From Agromyces subbeticus DSM 16689 (GTDB taxonomy: Bacteria > Actinomycetota > Actinomycetes > Actinomycetales > Microbacteriaceae), in NCBI RefSeq assembly GCF_000421565.1, contig NZ_ATXG01000004.1, positions 124,001-188,000 on the forward strand: 64,000 nucleotides of DNA. The letters run 5' to 3'. The notes under the pieces were generated by a model that did no database searches, was not told where the DNA came from, and saw nothing but the letters and a program-made list of their open reading frames with translations. The position numbers and the translations under genes are program-made. This document shows, one piece after another, positions 1-9,014 of this stretch. Each line of letters begins with the position of its first letter. Position 1 is the stretch's first letter.

Positions 1-842
1 GCCAGCTCAAGATGGGCGCCGGCACGACGCTCGGCATGATCGTGCTCAACGTGGCCAACCCGTTCTTCGCCGACCTCGCGCACGCGTCCGAAGCGGCCGC
101 CGAGGAGGCCGGCCAGACCGTCGTGCTCGGCTCGAGTGACCAGCTCGAGGCCCGGGAAGATCGCTATCTCGATCTCTTCGAGGAGCAGCGGGTGCGGGGA
201 ATGCTCGTCGCGCCACTTGACGGCATCACGCAGCGCATGCGGCGGCTGCGCGCCCGGGGCATGCCGCTCATCCTCTTCGACATCCACGCCGATCGCGATT
301 TCTGCTCGGTCACACTCGATGGCCGAGCCGGCGGCGAGCTCGTCGCACGCCACTTGATCGAGTCGGGCCGGCGCCACATCGCCTTCCTCGGCGGGCCCCT
401 GCATCAGGTCGAAGACCGGTGGCTCGGTGCGCAGCGGGTCTGCGCCGAGCACCAGGGCGTGCGCCTCACGCACGTCGACACCGACGATCAGACCATCGCC
501 GACGGTCGCGCCGCCGGCGCGGTCATCGAGGCGATGCCCGCCGCCGAGCGCCCCGACGCCGTGTTCGCGGCGAACGACCTGCTCGCCCTCGGGGTGCTGC
601 AGGCGCTCGTGATGTCCGATCAGCTCAGCGTGCCACGCGACATCGCCGTCGTCGGCTACGACGACATCGACTACGCCGAGTCCGCGATCGTCCCTCTCAG
701 CACAGTGCGCCAGTCCACGGGTCTACTCGCCGAGCACGCCATCCGCCTCGTGCTCGACGAAGCCGACGACCCCGATCACAGCCACGAGCAGTTGAAGCTC
801 TCGCCCGAGCTCATCGTGCGAGAGAGCTCCTCTCCACGCTGA
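1..842 (+). CDS. LacI-family transcriptional regulator (5' end outside window)
   Basis: The reading frame is open from the window edge, and the DNA-binding helix-turn-helix lies upstream of it. The visible part starts at the hinge (QLKMGAGTTLGMIVLNVANPFF), the classic junction to the periplasmic-binding-protein-like sensor domain, and runs about 279 residues through the sugar-binding core (VFAANDLLALG, VVGYDDID) to a TGA. Family role: a sugar-responsive repressor or CcpA-like regulator acting as a dimer. It lies just upstream of glycoside genes whose promoters carry TGAAA-N2-TTTCA palindromes of LacI type, so it is the probable local repressor. The inducer cannot be read from the sequence. 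Confidence 0.9.
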   Translation, partial: QLKMGAGTTLGMIVLNVANPFFADLAHASEAAAEEAGQTVVLGSSDQLEAREDRYLDLFEEQRVRGMLVAPLDGITQRMRRLRARGMPLILFDIHADRDFCSVTLDGRAGGELVARHLIESGRRHIAFLGGPLHQVEDRWLGAQRVCAEHQGVRLTHVDTDDQTIADGRAAGAVIEAMPAAERPDAVFAANDLLALGVLQALVMSDQLSVPRDIAVVGYDDIDYAESAIVPLSTVRQSTGLLAEHAIRLVLDEADDPDHSHEQLKLSPELIVRESSSPR

Positions 843-849
843 CCGGTGC

Positions 850-878
850 TTGACAGCCCCGGAGCATCACTCCATGAT
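850..878 (+). promoter_or_regulatory. sigma-70-like promoter of the exporter/beta-glucosidase operon
   Basis: TTGACA at 850-855 is followed after exactly 17 bases by CATGAT at 873-878, a 4/6 match to TATAAT. The LacI-type operator begins about 10 bases downstream, over or just after the expected start of transcription, which fits repression. Confidence 0.6.
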
Positions 879-888
879 GACTCGTCAG

Positions 889-900
889 TGAAACCTTTCA
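889..900. promoter_or_regulatory. LacI-type operator in front of the ABC exporter
   Basis: TGAAACCTTTCA is a dyad with 5-base arms. It is the exact reverse complement of the operator at 7533-7544 in front of the solute-binding protein, so the same regulator probably controls both. Confidence 0.65.
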
Positions 901-916
901 GTCTCGCTTTCCCGAG

Positions 917-2737
917 GTGACCGATCACGAGCCGTCGCGCTCTGGTCCGCACCCGCCCCCGAGCTTCGGAGCTGTTGTGCACGTCCGTGCAAGTCACCCC
1001 ATCCGGTCCATCGGCAGCATGCTTCGCCCCTATCGAGGTCGTGTCGTCGCGGCGGTGCTGTTCCACGCCGTCAAGGACTGCCCCATCTGGCTCGTGCCCG
1101 TCTTCACGGCGCAGATCATCGACACCGTCGTCGCCGGTACCGAAGGCGGGGGCGACGGGGCCGACTTCGGGCGGCTCTGGATCCTCGTCGCCGGAACGGT
1201 GCTCGTGCTGCTCCTGAACACCCCGAATCACATCTGGTACGTGCGGATGTACAGCAGGGCGTACCGCTCGGTCGCCGCTGACCTGCGCAATGCCCTGACC
1301 GACCACTTGCAGGGCCTCTCCATCGGCTATCACACGCGCAAGAGCGCATCGATCATCCAGACGAAGATCGTTCGCGACGTCGAGAACGTCGAACTGCTCA
1401 TGCAGCAGGTCTTCCCCGTCGTCGCAGTCTCGCTCAGCATCCTGATCGGCTCGATCACCGTGACGGCGATCCAGGCTCCCGCCTTCCTCCTGGTCTTCGC
1501 GATCACCGTGCCGATCGCGGCCGGCCTCGTAGCCGGCATGCGGCATCGCGCGGCCCGACGCAACGAGGCGTTCCGGCGCGAGATGGAAGACCTGTCGGCA
1601 CGCGTCGGCGAAATGGCCTCGCTCATCCCGATCACGCGCGCGCACGGGCTCGAACGCACCGCCTCGACCCGCGTGGCCGAGACGGCGGAGAACGTCAAGC
1701 GGGCCGGCCTCGCGCTCGACCGCCTGAACTCCCGATTCGAGAGCATGTCGTGGGTCTCGTTCCAGGTGCTGTCGACCCTCTGTCTCGGGCTCGCGGGATG
1801 GGCGGCCATCTCGGGCATCGTGCCGATCACCGCCGGCCAAGTGGTGCTGCTCAGCACGTACTTCGCGACGCTGACGAGTGCGATCACCCAGCTCGTCGGG
1901 CTCACCCCGATCGTCTCGCGCGGCGTCGAATCGATCAAGTCGATCGCCGAGGTGCTCGAGGATCCCGATCTCGAGCGCAACGAGGGCAAGACCGTGGTCG
2001 ACCGCGTCGTCGGCCAGATCACCTTCGAACGGGTCGGGTTCTCATTTCCGGATGCCGATCGGCCGACCATCGATCACATCGACCTCGATATCCAGCCCGG
2101 TGAGACCGTCGCGTTCGTCGGGGCGTCGGGGTCGGGCAAGTCCACGACGATCAATCTTGTGCTCGGATTCATCCGCCCCACCGCCGGTCGGCTGCTGCTC
2201 GACGGACGCGACATGGAACGCCTCGACCTGCGCACCTATCGGAGTTTCGTCTCAGTCGTTCCGCAGGAGTCGGTGCTCTTCGAGGGCAGCATCCTGGAGA
2301 ACGTCACCTATGGGCTGACGGATGTCTCGGAGGATCGCGTGCGGCGAGCACTCGTCGATGCGAATGCCGCCGAGATCGTCGACGAGCTGCCCGAGGGTCT
2401 CGAGACGATGGTCGGCCAGCGCGGTGCCCGGCTCTCGGGCGGGCAGCGGCAGCGGCTGGCGATCGCGAGAGCACTCATCCGCGACCCTCGCATCCTGCTG
2501 CTCGACGAGGCGACGAGCGCGCTCGACAGCGAATCGGAGGCGAAGGTCAGGGGCGCGCTCGACACCCTCATGCAGGGTCGCACTTCACTCGTGGTCGCGC
2601 ACCGGCTCTCGACGATCCGTGGTGCCGACCGCATCGTGGTGATGGATCACGGAGGCATCGTCGAGGTGGGCAATCATGGCGCCCTGCTCGCGGCGCAGGG
2701 AGCGTACGCGCGCCTGCACGCCCAGGATTCGCCATGA
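917..2737 (+). CDS. ABC exporter half-transporter (fused membrane and ATPase domains)
   Basis: This 606-residue protein has the MsbA/LmrA-type layout: six predicted membrane segments in the first 330 residues, then a nucleotide-binding domain. Walker A is GASGSGKST from residue 402, the signature is LSGGQRQRLAIARAL, and Walker B is ILLLDEATSALDSES, followed by the H-loop in VAHRLST. It would work as a homodimer exporting a hydrophobic or amphipathic molecule. The GTG at 917 is preferred because it follows the promoter and operator closely, though no clear ribosome-binding site is seen. It shares an operon with the GH1 beta-glucosidase 28 bases downstream. Export of an aglycone is a reasonable guess but not shown. 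Confidence 0.88.
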   Translation: MTDHEPSRSGPHPPPSFGAVVHVRASHPIRSIGSMLRPYRGRVVAAVLFHAVKDCPIWLVPVFTAQIIDTVVAGTEGGGDGADFGRLWILVAGTVLVLLLNTPNHIWYVRMYSRAYRSVAADLRNALTDHLQGLSIGYHTRKSASIIQTKIVRDVENVELLMQQVFPVVAVSLSILIGSITVTAIQAPAFLLVFAITVPIAAGLVAGMRHRAARRNEAFRREMEDLSARVGEMASLIPITRAHGLERTASTRVAETAENVKRAGLALDRLNSRFESMSWVSFQVLSTLCLGLAGWAAISGIVPITAGQVVLLSTYFATLTSAITQLVGLTPIVSRGVESIKSIAEVLEDPDLERNEGKTVVDRVVGQITFERVGFSFPDADRPTIDHIDLDIQPGETVAFVGASGSGKSTTINLVLGFIRPTAGRLLLDGRDMERLDLRTYRSFVSVVPQESVLFEGSILENVTYGLTDVSEDRVRRALVDANAAEIVDELPEGLETMVGQRGARLSGGQRQRLAIARALIRDPRILLLDEATSALDSESEAKVRGALDTLMQGRTSLVVAHRLSTIRGADRIVVMDHGGIVEVGNHGALLAAQGAYARLHAQDSP

Positions 2738-2765
2738 CCTCAGACTCGCCAGGAAGAGGAGAACG

Positions 2766-4136
2766 ATGACACGGATACGGATTCCCGAGGGGTTCATTCT
2801 CGGTGTGGCGACGAGCGCATACCAGATCGAGGGAGCCGTGGACCGCGACGGACGGGGTCCATCCATCTGGGACACGTTCTCGCAGACCCCGGGCAACACC
2901 CGTGGCAATGTGCCCGGCGACCGAGGGGCCGATCACTACGACCGGTTCGAAGAAGACATCGCGATCATGAAGGACCTCGGCGTCGACTCGTATCGGTTGT
3001 CGCTGAGCTGGTCGAGGATCCTGCCGAACGGGGTCGGCGAGGTGAACGAGGCGGGGCTGGAATTCTACGACCGGCTCATCGACGGCCTCATCGACGCCGG
3101 CATCCAGCCCAATGTCACGCTCTACCACTGGGACCTCCCCCAGGCATTGCAAGACCGCGGCGGCTGGTCGAATCGCGACGTCGCCGACTGGTTCGAGGAG
3201 TTCGCGCGCGTCGCATTCGAGCGGTACGGGGATCGCGTGCCGTTGTGGTCGACGTTGAACGAGCCGATCGCGCTGTGGGTCGGGTACGGCATGCCGATCT
3301 TCGCTCCGGGGCTCGACGACCCCAAGCGGGGCAAGCAGGCGATGCACAACGCGATGCTCGCGCACGGCAGGGCCGTGCGCGCGTTCCGCGAATCGGGTGC
3401 AACGGGCGAGATCGGCATCGTCATCGACGTGTGGAAGCGTCACGTCGTCGCCGACACACTCGAGAACCACCGCATCGCACTCCGCGATGAAGACGACAGC
3501 TTCCGGTTCTTCCTCGACGAGCTCTTCGCGGGCGGCCTCAGCCCGCGGATCCTGGACCGGCTCGAAGCAGAGGGCACGCTCCCCGTGATCGAAGACGGCG
3601 ATGCCCGGCTCGCCGGCGAGCCGATCGACTTCCTCGGCATCAACGTCTACGCCCGCGTGATGGTCGACTCGAACACGGACGCGACCGATCGATTCGAGGG
3701 CGAGAACCATCAGCCGGGCGGGAACTACCTCTCCAACGGGGTGGAACTCTACCCCGACGCCCTCACCGAGGCCGTTCGTCTGGTGCGCGACGAGTACGGC
3801 GTCACCGTGCCGATCTACATCACCGAGAACGGCACGGCTCTCGAGGGCGAGATGCGTGATGGAGCGGAAGTCGACGACGAGCGCATCGAGTACCTCGCCG
3901 CGTTCCTCGAGAACGCCGTCCTTGCGCATGAGTCGGGCCTCGACGTGCGGGGCTACTACGCGTGGTCGTTGCTCGACAACTACGAGTGGTCCGCCGCGTA
4001 CACGATGCGCTTCGGTCTGCTCAGCGTTCATCCCGAGACGGGCGACCGTGCCTACAAGAAGTCGGCCCACTGGTTCAAGGCAGTGCTGCACGAGCGCGAG
4101 TTCCAGTCGACCCCGGTCGCGATCCTCGACGTGTGA
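2766..4136 (+). CDS. GH1 beta-glucosidase
   Basis: This 456-residue protein has the full length of a GH1 retaining beta-glycosidase and no signal peptide, so it is cytoplasmic. The acid/base glutamate is Glu166 in TLNEP and the nucleophile is Glu354 in ITENG; other family marks are GVATSAYQIEGA near the N-terminus and the C-terminal WSLLDNYEW. The ATG at 2766 follows GGAAGAGGAG at a good distance, so the upstream in-frame extension is discarded. It would release glucose from imported beta-glucosides. With two rhamnosidases in the same locus, it would complete cleavage of rhamnosyl-glucosides after rhamnose removal. The exact substrate is unknown. Confidence 0.93.
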   Translation: MTRIRIPEGFILGVATSAYQIEGAVDRDGRGPSIWDTFSQTPGNTRGNVPGDRGADHYDRFEEDIAIMKDLGVDSYRLSLSWSRILPNGVGEVNEAGLEFYDRLIDGLIDAGIQPNVTLYHWDLPQALQDRGGWSNRDVADWFEEFARVAFERYGDRVPLWSTLNEPIALWVGYGMPIFAPGLDDPKRGKQAMHNAMLAHGRAVRAFRESGATGEIGIVIDVWKRHVVADTLENHRIALRDEDDSFRFFLDELFAGGLSPRILDRLEAEGTLPVIEDGDARLAGEPIDFLGINVYARVMVDSNTDATDRFEGENHQPGGNYLSNGVELYPDALTEAVRLVRDEYGVTVPIYITENGTALEGEMRDGAEVDDERIEYLAAFLENAVLAHESGLDVRGYYAWSLLDNYEWSAAYTMRFGLLSVHPETGDRAYKKSAHWFKAVLHEREFQSTPVAILDV

Positions 4137-4179
4137 GCTCGGTCCGTCGTCGTGTGCCGTGGTGTAGACGCCCGCGTGC

Positions 4180-7100
4180 CTACGGCCAGGTGCGGCGCGC
4201 GCGGGAGGATCCGACGCGACCGAGGTGGAAGGCAGCGGGTCGCTGCGGCGATGCCGAGGAGCCGGCCTCCGCCACTGCGTCGAGGTAGTCGAGCCCGGCC
4301 TCGATCGTTACCACCGAGGCCGCTCCGGCCCATCCGACGAGATCGAGCGTCGTTCGATTCCAGCCCGCAGGCCAGAGTCGCTGTTTCGTCTCGAGGGTCG
4401 TTCCATCAGCGGCGACGACGCGCAGAACGGTCTCGACCGGTCGCATCGAGTCGTCGGCGCACAGGTCGAACATCGCGAAGACGAATCGGGCGTCCGACAG
4501 GTCGGCGGGAGCCGGCATGGTGATTCTGGCCAGCGGGCCGTCGGGTGCGAGCGATTCCACACCGGTCACGTGCAGGAGCGGCCCTTCGAGCTGCGCGTGC
4601 GGCACCGGCATGCACACACATCGGTCGACCACGGCGATCGACTCGGCCGACCCCGCCACCTCGAAGCGCCGGTCGGCGATCGCCGACTGCAGCAGCAACT
4701 CGTCGCCGTCGACGTCGGTCGACGACGGCGCCCACGCCGGCGGCCGCCACGGCGGTTGCACCACGGGTGCCACGCGCGCGGGCACGCTCACTGCGGCGAC
4801 GAACCGATGCCGACCGGATCCGACCGTCTCCTCGGCCGCGCCGGGCAGCCGCACGACCGCTTCCGATCCGACGGGGACGACCAGGTCGAGCTCGAGTCTC
4901 GACCTGTCACGGCGCAAGTGCAGTTCGATCGTGCCGCGCACCGTACGGGTCTCGAGCGAGAGGGTCGTGAGTCCGTCGACCATTCGCGGCTCGACGACGA
5001 ATCGCGAGAATCCGCCCGCGACGGGCCGCACGCCGGCGAGGGACTGCCAGGCCCATCCGGCGAATGGACCGCCGAGACCGATGTGATCGAGGGAACCGGT
5101 GCCGGTGTTCTCTGGGTCGATCCACCAGCACTCCCAGAACGTTCCGGGTCCGTGGTCGAGCATCGCGCCGATGCCCGGCTCCGCCGGCTGGTGCAGTGCG
5201 TCGAAGAGCGCTTGCGAATGACCGTGGCGCGCCAGCGCGCGAACCACGGTGCGCGTCGTGGCGAAGCCCGACGAGAGCCGATTGCCGCGTGCACGCACGT
5301 CGCGTTCGAGCCGGCCGACGGCGACGACCGATTCGGCGGCAGTGAGCCATCCGCTCTCGAGCGCGATCGCGAGCGAGCCCTGAGAGCCGTTGCCCACCGA
5401 CAGGCGCCCCTCTGCCGAGTCGACGAAGCTCGCTCGCGCAGCCCGCCGAAGATCGTCGCCCTGCGCACGACGCGCAGCCGCGACATCCGTGGCGCCGACG
5501 AGCTCTTCGAACTCGGCGAGCACGCGCAGCGCATCGAGCGTCGCCGCAGTGTGGTGCAGCTCGGGCGGGGTCTGCTCGAGCCCGAGCCAGTCGTGGCCGT
5601 AGCTGATCGGCGAGCCCCCGATGATGCCGTCGGCAGTGGCGCAGCCGAGCTGGAAGTCGACCCATGCTCGCAGCGTCGGCAGTGTCTCGTGCACGACATC
5701 GAGGTCGCCGTAGTGCAGCCAGTGCCCTTCGAGCACCCGCTGCAGCGCTGCACCCCAGACAGGATCGGACGGAATGCGCTCAGCCCGAACGTCGGGTGCG
5801 ATCGCGGGTATCGCGCCGTTCGGTTGCCGACTCGTTCGGAGGTCGCCGAGCCACTTGGTGAAGAAGGCCTGCATGTCGAACGCCGAGAAGTCGAAGTCGG
5901 CGGCGCTCGCGGTGTCACCGGTCCAGCCCGCCTGCTCGCGGGTCGGGCAGTCCTCCGGAATGCCGTGCACGTTGTTGAGCAGGGTTCGTCGGCCGCGCGT
6001 GATGAGCGTGTCGACGGCGACGGAATCGGTGGCGAGCGTGCCGCTCGGGCGCAGATCGCTGTGCAGCGTGCGCACCTCCACGCGCACGATCGCCTCGTCG
6101 GGAACGCCACGCACCTCGAGGTAGCGGAACCCGTGATAGCTGAACCACGGTTCGAGCACGCGGCTCGACCCGTCGCCGTCCGCGGCTCCGATCGTGTACC
6201 GCACGGCCTGGCGCACCCGCCCGAGATCGAACGGCATCGTCAGGTTCGTCGTGTCGAGTCGACCGTCGGCGCCGAGGTGCTCGCCGTGCACGGTCTCGAT
6301 CACCGTTCCTGCCGGCAGGTCGGCCTCGAACATCAGGCGGCTGCGCCCCGCCACGTTGACCCCGACGTCGAAGAGCAGCACGCCCGGCTCGGGTGCGGCG
6401 ACCAGCGCGGGGATGATGGTCTCGACGACATGCAGTGGCGGGCCGGGGTCGGGCGTCACGTTCGCGGGCGGCTCGCCGAACCCGGCAGGGCGCTCGGCCG
6501 CGTCGAGCACGGCGACGGATGCCGCAGCGAACTCGATCGCTCGACCGGGCTCGTGGGCCTCGAGGTAGAAGGGGTCCTCGATGGTGACCGGCCCGGCACC
6601 CGAGACCATGCCCTCGCCCGTGCCGTGGAACGAGCGGGAGCCGTCGCCGTGCTCGACCACCAGTACCGCGAGCACCCGCGGGTCGAGACCCGTGCGCTTC
6701 CACTCGCCATGCGCGATCGCGAGGTCGAGCGCGTTGTCACCGAGCCGAAGGAGATCGCTCACGTCGTAGCTGCGGAACAGTGCGCGATCGGCATCGGCGC
6801 GCGAGGGATCGCTCGATGCGGGGTTGACCGGGCGGCCGTTGAGGCTGGCGCGCACGAGTCCCTGCGCGGTCAGGTGCAAGCGCGCGCGGCGCGGAGTGCT
6901 CGCGACGTCGAAGGCGCGGCGGAGCACGCTGAGCGCCGGCGCGGACACCCATTCGGCGCCGCCCCAGTCGGCGATCGTGTGGGGTCCGGTCTCGAGCGGC
7001 ACGGGCTTCGACCAGTCCGACCACTCGTCGCGCTCGTCCCGAGTGCGCACGGTGGCGAGATGGTGCGAGTGGGCGGGCAGGTCGACGGCGACCCGCACCC

Positions 7101-7374
7101 ATGGGTCCCCGCTCTCGACGACCCCGCTCGTCCAGATGGTCGCTGAACGGGTCTCATCGAGCACGCACACCTCGAAAGCCGTCTGCGACTGACCATCGCG
7201 CACGAGCGGCACCGTCCACGACAGGCGAGGGCGGGAAGTCGTCGCGAGTGCGATGAACCGATCGGTGCGCAGCGTCGTGCGCGCATCGACCCGCAAGCCC
7301 TCGGCCGTCATGCTGGAACTCGGATGCGCCAGGCGTTCGGCCGCGTCGCTTCGACCCGGAGGTTGCATCGTCAT
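4180..7374 (-). CDS. GH78 alpha-L-rhamnosidase, long form
   Basis: This 1064-residue protein removes terminal alpha-L-rhamnose by inversion. An N-terminal beta-rich region (about 1-330) precedes the (alpha/alpha)6 catalytic domain. Asp475, Glu480 and Asp487 in EDCPTREQAGWTGD have the same 5- and 7-residue spacing as the acidic residues of characterised Bacillus RhaB; the probable base is the Glu in GTFWECWW. About 190 residues after the usual C-terminal beta-sandwich form an extra domain that I do not recognise. There is no signal peptide. The start follows AAGGGA at proper spacing. A LacI-type operator sits 28-39 bases upstream. The gene converges on the beta-glucosidase gene. Confidence 0.9.
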   Translation of the reverse strand: MTMQPPGRSDAAERLAHPSSSMTAEGLRVDARTTLRTDRFIALATTSRPRLSWTVPLVRDGQSQTAFEVCVLDETRSATIWTSGVVESGDPWVRVAVDLPAHSHHLATVRTRDERDEWSDWSKPVPLETGPHTIADWGGAEWVSAPALSVLRRAFDVASTPRRARLHLTAQGLVRASLNGRPVNPASSDPSRADADRALFRSYDVSDLLRLGDNALDLAIAHGEWKRTGLDPRVLAVLVVEHGDGSRSFHGTGEGMVSGAGPVTIEDPFYLEAHEPGRAIEFAAASVAVLDAAERPAGFGEPPANVTPDPGPPLHVVETIIPALVAAPEPGVLLFDVGVNVAGRSRLMFEADLPAGTVIETVHGEHLGADGRLDTTNLTMPFDLGRVRQAVRYTIGAADGDGSSRVLEPWFSYHGFRYLEVRGVPDEAIVRVEVRTLHSDLRPSGTLATDSVAVDTLITRGRRTLLNNVHGIPEDCPTREQAGWTGDTASAADFDFSAFDMQAFFTKWLGDLRTSRQPNGAIPAIAPDVRAERIPSDPVWGAALQRVLEGHWLHYGDLDVVHETLPTLRAWVDFQLGCATADGIIGGSPISYGHDWLGLEQTPPELHHTAATLDALRVLAEFEELVGATDVAAARRAQGDDLRRAARASFVDSAEGRLSVGNGSQGSLAIALESGWLTAAESVVAVGRLERDVRARGNRLSSGFATTRTVVRALARHGHSQALFDALHQPAEPGIGAMLDHGPGTFWECWWIDPENTGTGSLDHIGLGGPFAGWAWQSLAGVRPVAGGFSRFVVEPRMVDGLTTLSLETRTVRGTIELHLRRDRSRLELDLVVPVGSEAVVRLPGAAEETVGSGRHRFVAAVSVPARVAPVVQPPWRPPAWAPSSTDVDGDELLLQSAIADRRFEVAGSAESIAVVDRCVCMPVPHAQLEGPLLHVTGVESLAPDGPLARITMPAPADLSDARFVFAMFDLCADDSMRPVETVLRVVAADGTTLETKQRLWPAGWNRTTLDLVGWAGAASVVTIEAGLDYLDAVAEAGSSASPQRPAAFHLGRVGSSRARRTWP

Positions 7375-7401
7375 CGACGTCCCTTTCGTGCGGAGAATCG
7401 T

Positions 7402-7413
7402 TGAAACGTATCA
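7402..7413. promoter_or_regulatory. LacI-type operator in front of the first rhamnosidase gene
   Basis: TGAAACGTATCA is one mismatch from a perfect TGAAACGTTTCA palindrome with the CG centre typical of LacI-family sites. It lies just upstream of the minus-strand rhamnosidase start and belongs to the same site family as 889-900, 7478-7489 and 7533-7544. Confidence 0.6.
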
Positions 7414-7477
7414 TGACCCCGGCGCTGCGACGCTGGCGTGGCCGCCGTCCCGGTTGCTCGGCGACAGATCACTGCTC

Positions 7478-7489
7478 TGAAACGTTTTG
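7478..7489. promoter_or_regulatory. LacI-type operator in the divergent region
   Basis: TGAAACGTTTTG keeps a perfect left half-site and a CG centre with a degenerate right half. It lies between the divergent rhamnosidase and binding-protein genes, upstream of the TTGACA at 7500. Confidence 0.5.
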
Positions 7490-7499
7490 ATATCGACGC

Positions 7500-7528
7500 T
7501 TGACATTCTCATGCGGGTGAAGAACGAT
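7500..7528 (+). promoter_or_regulatory. probable promoter of the binding-protein/permease operon
   Basis: TTGACA at 7500-7505 lies 17 bases before AACGAT (7523-7528), a weak -10. The operator at 7533-7544 would cover the transcription start, the same geometry as at 850-900. Confidence 0.45.
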
Positions 7529-7532
7529 GAAG

Positions 7533-7544
7533 TGAAAGGTTTCA
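7533..7544. promoter_or_regulatory. LacI-type operator in front of the solute-binding protein
   Basis: TGAAAGGTTTCA is the exact reverse complement of the site at 889-900, located immediately after the proposed -10 of the importer operon. Confidence 0.65.
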
Positions 7545-7605
7545 ACAACGGTGTTGCCCCCGGACGACGCCATCTCCGCCCCTTGCACCCACCACAGGAA
7601 AGGAA

Positions 7606-8952
7606 ATGTGGACAATGACGTCACGTCCTACACGCAACCGTCGACTGGCCGTCGCCACCGCAGCATTCGCGGTGCTGCCGCTGCTCGCGGCATGCGCCGG
7701 CTCGAACGCCACCGGCGCAGCCGGTGAGGTCGAGGGCAGCACCATCGTGCTCACGACCGTCACGGGCCTCGAGCCCCAGTTCCAGGAATACGCCGACGCG
7801 TACATGGAGGCGTTCCCCGACCGCACGGTCGAGGTGCGCAGCACCACCGACGACGCTGCCGAGTACGCGCAGCAGCTTGCGACCGCCCGGCTCAGCGGTG
7901 AGCTTCCTGACGTGTTCTTCAACGTCGACTTCCTCGCCGACACCCTCGCCAAGAACAACGTCACGCTCGATCTCGCCCCCGGCATCGACGACGGCAAGCT
8001 CGGCGACCTGACGATCGACGACTTCCTGCCGCAGTTCGTCGGGCAGTACCGCCCGCTCGACAACCCCGACCAGGTCACCGGTCTTCCGGTGAGCGCCGAC
8101 TCCGTGGGCCTCTTCTACAACAAGACGCTCTTCGACGAGGTCGGCGTCACCGAGTACCCCGAGGCCGACTGGACCTGGGAGGACATGTACCGGGTTGCGG
8201 AGGAGATCCAGACGAAGTCCGGTGGCGCGATCACCGGGCTCGCCGCTCCGCTCGGCGACGGCACGGCGCAGATCGTCTACGGTCCGGTCATCCAGGCCTA
8301 CGGCGGCTTCGTCTACGACCCCGAGACGGGCACGTCGGGCATCGGGCAGCCCGAGGCCATCGAGGCCTGGACGACCCTGCTCGCCCCATACGGCACGGCG
8401 TCGGGAGAGTACACGACGACCGCCGACGACCCCACGCTCAAGTTCGATTCCGGCAGCATCGCGATGGGCATCGGCTCGCGCGGCGCCGTGCCGCAGACGA
8501 AGACGACGCTCGCCGACGCCGACTGGGACGTGCAGGTGCTCCCGACGATCGACGGCAACTCGACGGCCGGCGGCGGCTCGTACGGCCTCTCGATCGCGCA
8601 GACGAGCCAGAGCCAGGATGCCGCGTGGGCGTTCCTCTCCTGGTTCTACGACACCGACGCCGGCATGAAGATCGCCCAGGAGGTGGGCGGGGTCATTCCG
8701 CCGACCGACGACGGCATCGACAACGGCACCTGGAAGGACGTCTCGCCCCCGCCCGCCAACATCGCGATCTTCGGCGAGTCCGCCCGCACCGCGGTGCTGC
8801 TCACCCAGATGCCGGGCGCGAGCGCGAGCGTCATGTCCGAGGCGACCAAGAAGGCGACACAGCAGGTGCTCCTCGAGGGCCGCGACATCGCCGAAGCATT
8901 CCAGGAGGCGGAGGCGACCGTGAACGACGCCATCGCCAAGGAAACCAAGTAG
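7606..8952 (+). CDS. sugar ABC transporter solute-binding lipoprotein (family 1)
   Basis: This 448-residue binding protein of a CUT1-type sugar importer has a basic N-terminus, a hydrophobic stretch and a lipobox LLAAC with the lipidated Cys at residue 30. The mature protein keeps the family-1 pattern, with conserved patches such as GLPVSADSVGLFYNKTLFDEVGV and a Trp/Asp-rich C-terminal lobe. AGGAAAGGA directly precedes the ATG; a second ATG at 7615 would serve equally well and removes only three residues. It is first in an operon with two permeases and the second rhamnosidase, so the ligand is probably a rhamnose-containing oligosaccharide or glycoside. The cognate ATPase is not in the window; such importers often share one. 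Confidence 0.92.
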   Translation: MWTMTSRPTRNRRLAVATAAFAVLPLLAACAGSNATGAAGEVEGSTIVLTTVTGLEPQFQEYADAYMEAFPDRTVEVRSTTDDAAEYAQQLATARLSGELPDVFFNVDFLADTLAKNNVTLDLAPGIDDGKLGDLTIDDFLPQFVGQYRPLDNPDQVTGLPVSADSVGLFYNKTLFDEVGVTEYPEADWTWEDMYRVAEEIQTKSGGAITGLAAPLGDGTAQIVYGPVIQAYGGFVYDPETGTSGIGQPEAIEAWTTLLAPYGTASGEYTTTADDPTLKFDSGSIAMGIGSRGAVPQTKTTLADADWDVQVLPTIDGNSTAGGGSYGLSIAQTSQSQDAAWAFLSWFYDTDAGMKIAQEVGGVIPPTDDGIDNGTWKDVSPPPANIAIFGESARTAVLLTQMPGASASVMSEATKKATQQVLLEGRDIAEAFQEAEATVNDAIAKETK

Positions 8953-8961
8953 GTCGAGAAT

Positions 8962-8991
8962 CGGGTGCGGGAACGTCGGTTCCCGCACCCG
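8962..8991 (+). other. intercistronic stem-loop between binding protein and permease
   Basis: CGGGTGCGGGAAC (8962-8974) pairs perfectly with GTTCCCGCACCCG (8979-8991) around a GTCG tetraloop. There is no T-run. Such hairpins often stabilise the upstream part of an importer mRNA or act as partial terminators, giving more binding protein than permease. Confidence 0.7.
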
Positions 8992-9014
8992 GATCCCGTT
9001 CGGAGGAACCACCC

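Noticed and set aside
4225..7146. A 973-codon open frame on the plus strand
   Set aside because: It lies antisense to the GH78 gene, has Arg/Gly/His-rich composition typical of GC-rich shadow frames and no domain.
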